Assembly (NCBI RefSeq): GCF_043642205.1
Contig: NZ_JBHZSG010000002.1
Location: 124,001 to 188,000, forward strand
From: Thalassotalea_A litorea
GTDB taxonomy: Bacteria > Pseudomonadota > Gammaproteobacteria > Enterobacterales > Alteromonadaceae
DNA: 64,000 nt
Reading direction: 5' to 3'
A model generated the notes under the pieces. It saw only the letters and a list, made by a program, of their open reading frames with translations. It was not told the DNA's origin and did no database searches. The translations under genes were made by a program, and so were the position numbers. Shown one piece after another: positions 1-7,486 of the stretch; the stretch's first letter is position 1, and every line of letters begins with the position of its first letter.

Positions 1-1679
1 GCTCTGCCGCATTAGTTGGCATTGGTTCGATGGTGTTTGCCGTTGAGGTGCCACGCTCCATCCCGGTGATCTTTGGGGCCTTTTTGTTGCTGTTTGTTGG
101 CGGTAGCCGCTTATTTATCCGCCATTGGGCCAATCGCATTTCGAGGCGTCAAAAAATCAATGTGCTGATCTACGGCGCGGGCTCTTCAGGTATTCAATTG
201 GTTAATGCGTTGCGCAACGGCAATGAATACAACCCGGTCGCCTTTGTCGATGATGACAAAGGCTTGCAAGGCTTATCCATTAATGGCATTCGTGTGCGCA
301 AACCAACCGACATTCAAGCGGTGATCGCGGCTAAACGGGTTGATAAAATCTTGTTGGCGCTGCCATCGGCGACTAATGATCAGCGCGCGCGAGTGTTAAA
401 CGAGCTGGAAAAGACCAAGCTTGAGGTCCTCGCGGTGCCCGGGCTTGCCGACATTGTCGCCGGTAAGGCCAAAATTGATGAATTTGTGGAAGTCTCGATT
501 GATGACTTGCTCGGGCGCGATCCGGTACCGGCCAACCCGGAATTGATGCATGCCGATATTGAGGGCAAAGTGGTGATGATCACCGGTGCCGGCGGCTCAA
601 TCGGCTCCGAGCTTTGCCGACAAATTTTGATGCAACAACCCAAAACGGTCGTGTTGCTAGAGGCAAGCGAATATAACCTGTATGCCATCCATCAGGAGCT
701 GGAAAAGGTGATCCAAAGCGCCCCCTCGGCCAAGACACAGGCCATTGAACTGCATGCGATTTTAGGGAAAGTGCAAAACAAAGCGCGAATGATGTCGGTG
801 ATCAAAAGCTTTCATGTACAAACCATCTATCACGCCGCGGCGTACAAGCATGTGCCGATTGTGGAAAACAATGTGGTGGAAGGCGTGTACAACAACATTT
901 TTGGCACCTTACACTGTGCCCTTGCGGCGTTGGAATGCGAGGTGGAAACCTTCGTATTAATTTCCACCGACAAAGCGGTTCGTCCAACCAATACCATGGG
1001 CACCACTAAGCGCATGGCGGAATTAATTTTGCAGGCGCTGGCCGATGAATACCCGCATCGTGCCGATGATGCGGTGCCCAATACTCGGTTTTGCATGGTG
1101 CGCTTTGGCAACGTCCTGGGCTCTTCTGGCTCAGTGGTGCCGCTGTTTAAATCGCAGATCAAACAGGGTGGCCCGATCACGTTGACTCATAAAGACATCA
1201 CCCGATACTTTATGACCATCCCGGAAGCGGCGCAGTTAGTGATCCAAGCCGGCTCCATGGGCATGGGCGGCGATGTTTTTGTACTGGATATGGGCCAATC
1301 CGTCAAAATTTACGATCTGGCCTATAAAATGATCCACTTATCCGGGTTGCACCTCAAACACGCTGGCAATCCAGATGGCGATATTGAGATTGTCGAAACG
1401 GGCCTGCGCCCGGGTGAAAAGCTGTATGAAGAGTTGCTCATTGGCGACAACGTACAAGAAACCGGCAATGCGCGGATCATGACCGCGCACGAAGAATTCT
1501 TGCCCTGGTATGAGCTACAAGCGGTCTTGCAAGAGCTCAAAGTGGCCTGTGAAGATCAAGACCAGACGCAAATTCGACAATTATTATTGAACGCTCCGAC
1601 CGGATTTAAGCCGGTGGATGAGATTTGCGACCTGGTGTATTTGGCCAAAGCCAAACACATCAAATCGCAGCGGATTTAG
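1..1679 (+). CDS. WbpM/FlaA1/CapD-type nucleotide-sugar 4,6-dehydratase/epimerase (5' partial)
   Basis: The frame is open to the left window edge (codons begin at base 3), so the N-terminus lies outside; the first ATG here is at 30 but is probably internal. Family members are about 600-660 aa with four N-terminal membrane helices; only the last hydrophobic stretch remains. A first Rossmann-like domain follows with GAGSSG near residue 50 (counted from base 30). The second, catalytic Rossmann domain has TGAGGSIGSE near residue 184, then STDKAVRP and TMGTTK, which fit the subfamily where the SDR tyrosine is replaced by Met. Established role of the family: membrane-bound UDP-GlcNAc 4,6-dehydratase, the first step to deoxy-amino sugars for O-antigen or capsule. 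Substrate is not provable from sequence. It may close an upstream polysaccharide locus; 4.2 kb of repeats separate it from wza. Confidence 0.88.
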   Translation, partial: SAALVGIGSMVFAVEVPRSIPVIFGAFLLLFVGGSRLFIRHWANRISRRQKINVLIYGAGSSGIQLVNALRNGNEYNPVAFVDDDKGLQGLSINGIRVRKPTDIQAVIAAKRVDKILLALPSATNDQRARVLNELEKTKLEVLAVPGLADIVAGKAKIDEFVEVSIDDLLGRDPVPANPELMHADIEGKVVMITGAGGSIGSELCRQILMQQPKTVVLLEASEYNLYAIHQELEKVIQSAPSAKTQAIELHAILGKVQNKARMMSVIKSFHVQTIYHAAAYKHVPIVENNVVEGVYNNIFGTLHCALAALECEVETFVLISTDKAVRPTNTMGTTKRMAELILQALADEYPHRADDAVPNTRFCMVRFGNVLGSSGSVVPLFKSQIKQGGPITLTHKDITRYFMTIPEAAQLVIQAGSMGMGGDVFVLDMGQSVKIYDLAYKMIHLSGLHLKHAGNPDGDIEIVETGLRPGEKLYEELLIGDNVQETGNARIMTAHEEFLPWYELQAVLQELKVACEDQDQTQIRQLLLNAPTGFKPVDEICDLVYLAKAKHIKSQRI

Positions 1680-1779
1680 CATTTAGTTTGCCGCTCTCAA
1701 CGTATTCAGGTTTCAGCAACCAGGAAACTTGATTCGACCCCTGAGGTCAATGCACGTTCTTAACTGTATCTAAGGGGCG

Positions 1780-1960
1780 CCTAGATGGATAGTAGGTATG
1801 CAGAATCACAGGATGGCTTGATTCTGTAGAAAGGCAAATGCGCGGCTTGTCACCTTGACGCTGCATTATTTGTCGCGTCTGTAACCTGGTTGTTTATCAC
1901 CTGTCACAGCATTGTGTGCATGAACTGTCACTTTGAGAGAGTATTAGGTCACATAAAGTG
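1780..1960. repeat. Modular stem-loop repeat (hairpin module plus about 100-bp direct-repeat copy 1)
   Basis: It starts with a module also seen near 4715-4772 and 44731-44786, containing the stem CAGAATCA (1801-1808) / TGATTCTG (1819-1826). Bases 1861-1960 are then about 90% identical by eye to 3682-3779, including ctgcattatttgt, gcgtctgtaacctgg and gagagtatta. Both copies lead straight into an array of 66-bp elements. No credible coding region is seen between 1680 and 2429; the short open frames there are repeat sequence. Confidence 0.75.
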
Positions 1961-1979
1961 TCAACCTCATCCCCAACTT

Positions 1980-2326
1980 CGTCATCCTCACGAAAGTGGG
2001 GATCTGTTTTTGCTATAGATTCCCAGTAGTGTCTGGGAATGACGGTACAGGTAGTCACCAGAGACTAACTTTAGCTCACCCCTCGTTTCGTCATCTTCAC
2101 GAAAGTGGGGATCTGTTTTTTTTATAGATTCCCAGTAGTATCTGGGAATGACGGAAAGGTGGTGCAGGTGGAGATCTGCTCTTGCGTTAGATTCCCAGTA
2201 GTGTCTGGGAATGACGGTACAGGTAGTCACCAGAGACTAGCTTTAGCTCACCCCTCGTTTCGTCATCCTCACGAAAGTGGGGATCTGCTTTTGTTCTAGA
2301 TTCCCTGTAGTGTCTGGGAATGACGG
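1980..2326. repeat. REP-like array 1: three full and one partial 66-bp element
   Basis: Full units lie at 1980-2045, 2089-2154 and 2261-2326; a partial unit lacking the first hairpin is at about 2170-2217. Each unit begins CGTCAT and ends ATGACGG. Inside are two hairpins: CCTCAC-GAAA-GTGGGG and TTCCCAG-TAGTGT-CTGGGAA. The linker agagactaactttagctc between the units is itself duplicated (about 2050-2088 and 2222-2260). Confidence 0.9.
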
Positions 2327-2429
2327 GCAGGGCGCGGCTGTAACCCTACCTGTTTTACCGTTAGCCCGTTTCCCACCTTTTATTTTTCTTCTGCTACGCT
2401 TTATTCAGTCTTAGTGCAGGAGTAAAATT

Positions 2430-2699
2430 ATGAAGCAAATCATCCTTATCTGTTTAACTTTTCTTTTTCTTACCGGGTTTATGACCGAAGAAGAGAATAA
2501 ACAAGAACGAGAACGAATTTGGTGTGAAAACGTCAAAGAAAATCCTGAAGTGTACGCTAAAGAGCTTGAATCGATGGACTATACGGTCAAATGCGAAGTT
2601 GGCAAGAAAGAATGGTGTGCGCAAATGGACGCTAAGTCAAAAGGTGACTGGTCAACCCGAGAGGCAGGGGCTTATGCAGAGCATTGTGTGATTGATTAG
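2430..2699 (+). CDS. Small exported protein of unknown function (89 aa)
   Basis: I do not recognise this protein. It has a good ribosome binding site (AGGAG, with 7 bases to the ATG) and a hydrophobic N-terminus of about 18 residues that looks like a signal peptide. The mature part is acidic and lysine-rich with four cysteines (in WCEN, KCEV, WCAQ and HCVI), which suggests two disulfides in the periplasm or outside the cell. It stands alone between a REP-like array and the convergent hcp-like gene, inside a 1.7-kb interval flanked by direct repeats. Confidence 0.65.
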   Translation: MKQIILICLTFLFLTGFMTEEENKQERERIWCENVKENPEVYAKELESMDYTVKCEVGKKEWCAQMDAKSKGDWSTREAGAYAEHCVID

Positions 2700-2716
2700 T
2701 CGCCATTGCTTTAATC

Positions 2717-2745
2717 GCCATTGCTTATTGTTGATTCGCAATGGC
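2717..2745. terminator. Hairpin after the small exported protein gene
   Basis: A perfect 8-bp stem GCCATTGC / GCAATGGC (2717-2724, 2738-2745) lies 18 bases after the stop codon. No T-run follows, so it may stabilise a 3' end rather than act as an intrinsic terminator. Confidence 0.4.
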
Positions 2746-2871
2746 TAGGTTTCAGGTTTCCAGTCTCAGGGTTCAGGCACTTGGTAAGAAGCTGCTGCTT
2801 TTGCTCTTTCCGAGACCTGCGACCTGAAACCTGCGACTTTTCGCGAGATCCCGCCCGGAGGTAGGGATTTC
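2746..2871. repeat. Modular stem-loop repeat with 3'-end hairpin
   Basis: This is the arm-type repeat (ggtttcagg / cctgaaacc type inverted arms) ending in the hairpin GAGATCCC (2845-2852) / GGGATTTC (2864-2871), which pairs fully if one G-U pair is allowed. The hairpin lies 6 bases beyond the stop codon of the minus-strand hcp-like gene. The same hairpin recurs with changed but matching stem bases near 39562, 39695, 40363, 40578, 40708 and 44677. Confidence 0.75.
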
Positions 2872-2877
2872 AAAGAA

Positions 2878-3432
2878 TCAATTACAATTATTACTAACCG
2901 CCGCGGTCGTGCTTTGGCTACCATCACGTGAGGTATAAGTGATTTGCAATTGTTCGAATGACAACTCTAAGTCTTCTGTCAACCTGGAATCTGAGCTTGT
3001 ACCGTTCGTTGCTAACGACGTTACCATCGCGTTTGTGAGTTCCACTCTGACATACTCACCCGGATTACCGCCACCCGTGCCTACTGCTGATGAATCTAGC
3101 ACCACTAATACCGCTGTCGGGTAAACTTCCCCAGTGGCCTGGGCTATCAGCAATGGCGCGCTGGCGATATCCGCGTATTTAGTAATCGACATATCCTGGA
3201 TATCAAGTAAACACCGACCTTTCTCACTCTGTGAAGTGGCCCAACTCCACGACTCGATTTCAATGCCACCTTTGTAATTTGCGTATTGAGATTCCCCCTT
3301 AACTCCTTCTATCAGCAAAAATGTATTTGAGTAACTCAGTGCAAGTGAGCTAAACGCCATCAGGTTAGTGAGCAACAGGGCTTTAAACACCGAGAGTTTT
3401 TTAGACGTAGAACGGTGGCGGCGCAATTTCAT
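2878..3432 (-). CDS. Hcp-like (type VI secretion tube family) exported protein
   Basis: 184 aa. After a basic n-region and hydrophobic segment (residues about 15-33, probable signal peptide) comes an Hcp-like fold: FLLIEGVKGES near residue 40, then GGIEIESWSWA, which match the Hcp signature of an 'I.G..GES' strand and an 'I.V.SWSWG'-like strand. Canonical Hcp has about 160 residues and no signal peptide, because it polymerises in the cytoplasm. No other type VI genes are in the window. This may therefore be one of the solitary exported Hcp-domain proteins rather than a working T6SS tube subunit. The C-terminus is Ser/Thr-rich and ends in NNCN. The gene is flanked by repeats on both sides. Confidence 0.7.
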   Translation of the reverse strand: MKLRRHRSTSKKLSVFKALLLTNLMAFSSLALSYSNTFLLIEGVKGESQYANYKGGIEIESWSWATSQSEKGRCLLDIQDMSITKYADIASAPLLIAQATGEVYPTAVLVVLDSSAVGTGGGNPGEYVRVELTNAMVTSLATNGTSSDSRLTEDLELSFEQLQITYTSRDGSQSTTAAVSNNCN

Positions 3433-3476
3433 ATTTTAGTCCTTAGGATTGAGAAAAAGAGGGTGTGTAAACTGAA

Positions 3477-3587
3477 TTTCGTTTCATGTAACTTTCGTTT
3501 TATGTAACTAAAGGTAAGTGTTAACTCACCCATTAAGCATAGTGCAATACATAAGCACCATTAGTAATAAGTGTATGTTTGTATTGC
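3477..3587. promoter_or_regulatory. Direct and inverted repeats upstream of the hcp-like gene
   Basis: Two abutting 16-bp direct repeats, tttcgttt(c/t)atgtaac at 3477-3492 and 3493-3508, lie 45-76 bases upstream of the hcp-like start codon. Further out is an inverted repeat GCAATACA (3544-3551) / TGTATTGC (3580-3587). They could be operator sites; nothing identifies the regulator. Confidence 0.35.
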
Positions 3588-3681
3588 TTTATGCGCGGTT
3601 GACTTGACCAAATTTCGAATCGTTAATTCCTAACGGTTGGGTTTGAGGTCTTAGGGGGATTGAAAAGCAAGGTTAAAGATG

Positions 3682-3779
3682 CTGCATTATTTGTAGCGTC
3701 TGTAACCTGGTTGTTTATTCACTGTCTCAGCATCGTGTGCTTGAACCATCACTTTATGAGAGTATTAGCTCACATAAAA
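3682..3779. repeat. About 100-bp direct repeat, copy 2
   Basis: Near-identical to 1861-1960 with a few substitutions and single-base gaps. Like copy 1 it runs into a REP-like array. The two copies flank the small exported protein gene and the hcp-like gene in direct orientation. Confidence 0.75.
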
Positions 3780-4039
3780 TGTCATCCTCACGAAAGTGGG
3801 GATCTGCTTTTGTTTTAGATTCCCAGTAGTGTCTGGGAATGACGGGATGGTTGCGCAGGTGGAGATCTGCCCTTGCCGTCATCCTCACGAAAGTGGGGAT
3901 CTGCTCTTGCTTTAGATTCCCAGTAGTGTCTGGGAATGACGGGGTGGCTGCGCAGGTGTAGATTTGCCCTTGCCGTCATCCTCACGAAAGTGGGGATCTG
4001 CTCTTGCTTTAGATTCCCAGTAGTATCTGGGAATGACGG
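3780..4039. repeat. REP-like array 2: three 66-bp elements
   Basis: Units lie at 3780-3845, 3877-3942 and 3974-4039, spaced 97 bp apart, with a half-copy linker (gcaggtggagatctgcc type) between them. Structure is as in array 1: CGTCAT...ATGACGG ends and two internal hairpins. Confidence 0.9.
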
Positions 4040-4187
4040 GGCAGGTAGCAACCCAGGAAGCTTACCTATTAAGCAGAGATATATTTATCAATGTAACTCG
4101 TGACCAATTTGCATAACCCATTAATTTAAATTAGGTTTATTAATGTTCGATTAATATATTTCAATAATAATTAAATGGGGTAATTAA

Positions 4188-4604
4188 ATGACGGTATTAA
4201 AAAATGCGTTGCTAAATGAAAAATTATTAGCGGCGGAAATAAAAAAATTAAGTGTAGAAGAAAAGATTCAGGCCAAAAAAGTATTATCGTCGGTTGCCAA
4301 TAAATTAAAACTTCCTTCGCAAAAATTGTTAACGGCATTAAAAAATGAAGGGTTTGAATTTTCCGACATTGTTGGCAATGGTGGCGCAAAACCCTCTAAA
4401 TCGACCAAAGTGTCAGGTACGAAACGTGCGCCACGTAAGTTAGTACTTGAAAACCAAAGTTTCGCCATTATCGATGAGCAGAAAAAAGAATTAGCCCATG
4501 CGGTTGGTCGTGGGGTCACCTCATATAAAGATAAAGGCTATGAGGTGGTGAAATTTGGTGAGCTTTCCCCGGCATTACAGAAAGTTGCGAAGGGGATGAT
4601 CTAG
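4188..4604 (+). CDS. Hypothetical protein, 138 aa, AT-rich
   Basis: I do not recognise a family. The start follows an AT-rich leader (4080-4187) with a ggggtaatta context 5 bases before the ATG. The N-terminal half (about residues 1-60) is strongly helical and charged (Lys/Glu/Leu-rich). A basic linker (about residues 66-82: KPSKSTKVSGTKRAPRK) precedes a C-terminal part with a possible small alpha/beta fold. No signal peptide or membrane segment is seen, so it is probably cytoplasmic. The basic linker could contact nucleic acid, but this is only a guess. A modular repeat starts directly after the stop codon. Confidence 0.6.
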   Translation: MTVLKNALLNEKLLAAEIKKLSVEEKIQAKKVLSSVANKLKLPSQKLLTALKNEGFEFSDIVGNGGAKPSKSTKVSGTKRAPRKLVLENQSFAIIDEQKKELAHAVGRGVTSYKDKGYEVVKFGELSPALQKVAKGMI

Positions 4605-5036
4605 GACTCAGATCTCAGGTCTCAGATCTCAGGATTCAGGTGCTTGGCAAGAGGCTTTTGATTTTGCTCTCTAGGAAACCTGCGACCTTTCTTTACGGTG
4701 TCTAAGGTTGTCGAAAGGTTGCCTGCACGGAAGTAGGTATGCAGAATCACAGGATGGCCTGATTTTGTAGAAAGGAAATAAGATGGCTTTTCACCTGTTC
4801 GGAATCTTTGATTTTGGACTGTCACCGTTCGAAATTCTAATTCGAATTGTCACCTTGACGTAGTGTAGTTTGCAGCGTCTGACACCTTCGTTAAGCTTGT
4901 CACCTGTCCGAAATCTTCGATGTCAGACCGTCATCGTTCGAAATTTCATTTCGAATTTTCACCCTGATCCAGCGTCGATTTCTGCATCGGTCACCTTCTT
5001 CGAGATACTGACCTTTGGGATAGAATCTCAAAGTAT
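4605..5036. repeat. Composite of modular stem-loop repeats
   Basis: It begins right after the preceding stop codon with ctcaggtctcagatctcagg arms. The CAGAATCA (4742-4749) / TGATTTTG (4760-4767) stem follows, closed by a G-U pair where other copies have G-C. Next come gttcgaaattctaattcgaa, and TTCGAAAT (4937-4944) / ATTTCGAA (4948-4955). A degenerate GAGATACT / AGAATCTC hairpin lies at 5002-5029. Open frames of 67-84 codons here are repeat-derived, not genes. Confidence 0.7.
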
Positions 5037-5790
5037 TAGCCCTCAACCCACGTCCTTTCAAGAGGTTAGAAAAATCAAGCGTTGTTGTCGTGCTTCGATA
5101 AAAAAAAACTGTGGGATCTTGTAGCAATTCTACGACACTTTTCATATAATCTTTCTCGTTTTAGAGCATGGACTCAAGTTTTGTGTTAACGACATTTCAA
5201 TAAAAAAAATTAGTCGTTAGTGTTCAAAATTTGCCTCAGGTTGGAAGGTATTTAGCCTGATAAAAGGTAAACGGGCGATACTAGGTTATTGAAGGGTGGT
5301 TAACGAAGCATTTGATAGCTCGTTATAGGTAGACTTGCCAATGGTTCGAAGCCATTTCGAAGGCATGAATGACTAAGGAAAGGTCATGTTAAGTATATGA
5401 ATAGATATCCGTTTCTATTCCTTTACCGACTAATGATTTTCTTTACTCCCCTCAATGAATACGGCCCTGTACATCTGTTGATGAAACGGGACTTGTCAAC
5501 TAGTATCGATTGTCCAAAAGCCATAATTAAATGGCTCTAAAACACGTGTTTAAGGGGGATGCGCTAATCCCACCCAAATACAGGACTTATTGTTCGTTAA
5601 CGAATACTGTCCAACGAAAATAATCATGATTGACCAGCATTATCTCATTTTGGTGTGATAGCGATGGCCGGATTTTCTGTTTTCGTTTGCCCGATGAAAC
5701 ATAAATCGCTGCGCAAGGCTGCTTGCGATTTAGTGTGTTCATTAAGAAAAAATGTTATTCGTTTTAAAACCACAAATTACTGTTTTTGCT
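5037..5790 (+). promoter_or_regulatory. Long non-coding leader/promoter region of the polysaccharide operon
   Basis: About 750 bp without a credible gene, AT-rich. It should contain the operon promoter; I cannot pick a single convincing -35/-10 pair by eye. The JUMPstart-like element sits at its 3' end. Confidence 0.4.
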
Positions 5791-5827
5791 GTTTGGGAGC
5801 TAAACCCATGGGCGGAAGCGTGCCTTG
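5791..5827 (+). promoter_or_regulatory. JUMPstart/ops-like element (RfaH antitermination site)
   Basis: gtttgggagctaaacccatg is followed by GGCGGAAGCGTG (5811-5822), one base different from the ops core GGCGGTAGCGTG. The upstream part forms the small hairpin TGGG-agctaaa-CCCA, as JUMPstart sequences do. It lies about 70 bp before the wza-like start, the usual position. By family knowledge, ops pauses RNA polymerase and recruits RfaH, allowing transcription of long surface-polysaccharide operons. The T-to-A change in the core is the uncertain point. Confidence 0.7.
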
Positions 5828-5889
5828 ATGAAGTGACTAATACAACCTTCACGCATCGAGCCCCTAAAAGTTAATAATAAAGAAACTGC

Positions 5890-7014
5890 ATGATGAATAA
5901 AATTAAAGCACTAACTCTATCTCTCGCTCTTGCTGGCTTATCCGCTTGTACCGTTGTACCTGGCGGCCATGTTAATGATATTGAACGCAATGATGCAGAA
6001 AACGCGTTTGATATCGAAAACCAAATTAACGCGATGCTGGTTACACCTCAACTAATCAATCGTTTGAAAACTCAAGAACCTGGCGCTCAAGTTAATCAAG
6101 CTCTTGAATCTCGAGTGAATGAATACAGCTATATTATCGGTCATGGCGATGTTTTAAATATCACCGTTTGGGATCATCCTGAATTAACGATCCCTGCGGG
6201 GCAATTTCGCTCTGCCGGTGAGTCTGGTAACGTGGTTCATGCCGACGGCACAATATTCTATCCATATATTGGCAAGGTTAAAGTTGCAGGTTTGAGCGTG
6301 ACTAAAGTGCGTGATTTAGTCACCGAACGTTTAAGTCGCTATATCGAAAAGCCACAAATTGATGTATCCGTTGCCGCGTTTCGCTCGCAGCGCACCTTTG
6401 TTACCGGCGAAGTCAAACAACCAGCCGTACTTCCCATTACAAACGTACCTATGACACTGTTGGATGCACTAAACACCACCGGCGGTTTGGGACCGAATGC
6501 TGACTGGCGCTCCGTGGTGTTAACCTCTTCAACGGAACAAGGCACAAAAGAAGAAGTACTCGATTTATACGCGCTTTATCAAAAAGGCGATATGAGTCAA
6601 AACCGTTTGTTGTCTCATAACGATATCATTCATGTTCCGCGCAATGACGCATTAAAAGTCTTTGTGATGGGCGACGTTGAACAGCCTGTGACGCAACGAA
6701 TTGACCGCGAAGGCCTGACTCTGGCCGAAGCGCTAAATAATACCGGTGGTATGAATGAAAGTACGGGAGATGCCAGTGGCATCTTCGTTCTTCGCGCCTC
6801 GACACAAACTGACAAGTTAGTAGATGTTTACCAGCTGGATGCATCGAATGGTGCTGCGCTGATTTTAAGTACCCAGTTTGAATTGCAACCGATGGATATC
6901 GTTTATGTAACGTCGGCGCCAATCGCTCGCTGGAATCGGGTAATGCTACAACTTGTTCCAACGTTTACTGCCATACGTAATTTAAGTGACGGTATTGACC
7001 GTTTTCAAGATTAA
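5890..7014 (+). CDS. wza: Wza-like outer-membrane polysaccharide export lipoprotein
   Basis: 374 aa, close to the 379 aa of E. coli Wza. It has a lipoprotein signal peptide with lipobox LSAC, lipidated Cys20. A Poly_export domain follows (about residues 75-170; YIIGHGDVLNITVWDHPEL), then two SLBB-type domains (about 172-250 and 255-340) and a C-terminal segment (IARWNRVMLQLVPTF) corresponding to the helix of the Wza outer-membrane barrel. It forms the octameric exit channel for capsule or exopolysaccharide and docks with Wzc. First gene after the JUMPstart element; wzb follows 12 bases later. Two ATG codons in tandem (5890, 5893) make the exact start ambiguous by one residue. Confidence 0.93.
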   Translation: MMNKIKALTLSLALAGLSACTVVPGGHVNDIERNDAENAFDIENQINAMLVTPQLINRLKTQEPGAQVNQALESRVNEYSYIIGHGDVLNITVWDHPELTIPAGQFRSAGESGNVVHADGTIFYPYIGKVKVAGLSVTKVRDLVTERLSRYIEKPQIDVSVAAFRSQRTFVTGEVKQPAVLPITNVPMTLLDALNTTGGLGPNADWRSVVLTSSTEQGTKEEVLDLYALYQKGDMSQNRLLSHNDIIHVPRNDALKVFVMGDVEQPVTQRIDREGLTLAEALNNTGGMNESTGDASGIFVLRASTQTDKLVDVYQLDASNGAALILSTQFELQPMDIVYVTSAPIARWNRVMLQLVPTFTAIRNLSDGIDRFQD

Positions 7015-7026
7015 ATAAGAGTTTCT

Positions 7027-7455
7027 ATGTTTAACAATATTTTAATCGTTTGTGTGGGCAATATTTGCCGCAGCCCCAGTGCTGAGCGCATATTGCAATA
7101 CATGCTTCCTGATAAAAAGATCACGTCCGCCGGTCTCGGCGCGCTTGTTGACCATGGCATTGAAGAGAACGCTGCGGCGCTTCTCGATGCTGCAGGCTAT
7201 GATTCTGCCAATCACAAGGCTCGGCAAATCAGCAATGAGATTGTTTTTAATGCTGATTTGATCCTGGTGATGGAGCAAAAACATCTAAATTCTATCCGCC
7301 AGAAATATCCAGCGGCATCAGGGAAAACCATGTTGCTTGGCAAATGGAATAACGATGAAGAAGTTCCTGATCCTTACAAGCGCAGTCAGGAAATGTTTGA
7401 ACTGGCTTTTGAATTAATAAAAGCAAATAGTTTGCTTTGGCAAAAACGTCTTTAA
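7027..7455 (+). CDS. wzb: Low-molecular-weight protein-tyrosine phosphatase, Wzb-like
   Basis: 142 aa, normal family length. The P-loop CVGNICRS starts at Cys9 (C-X5-R-S signature, nucleophile Cys9, Arg15). The general-acid loop is VPDPYKRS with Asp near residue 115. Cytoplasmic. It removes phosphate from the tyrosine-rich tail of its partner Wzc, resetting the kinase cycle that controls polymer length and export. Sits between wza and wzc, the standard order. Confidence 0.93.
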   Translation: MFNNILIVCVGNICRSPSAERILQYMLPDKKITSAGLGALVDHGIEENAAALLDAAGYDSANHKARQISNEIVFNADLILVMEQKHLNSIRQKYPAASGKTMLLGKWNNDEEVPDPYKRSQEMFELAFELIKANSLLWQKRL

Positions 7456-7486
7456 CCCCACCAGTGGCTTTATAGAACCTAATATT

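Noticed and set aside
1980..2326. Open frames of 60-90 codons on both strands within the 66-bp element arrays (also at 3815-4051, 30984-31764, 37875-38229)
   Set aside because: They are translations of repeat units, lack ribosome binding sites, and the same peptide recurs in several frames.
2878..3432. Complete type VI secretion locus
   Set aside because: Only a single Hcp-like gene is present; no tss genes, VgrG or ClpV in the window.
4622..5145. Three open frames of 67-84 codons between the hypothetical gene and the wza leader
   Set aside because: They lie on modular repeats, overlap each other on opposite strands and have no supporting features.
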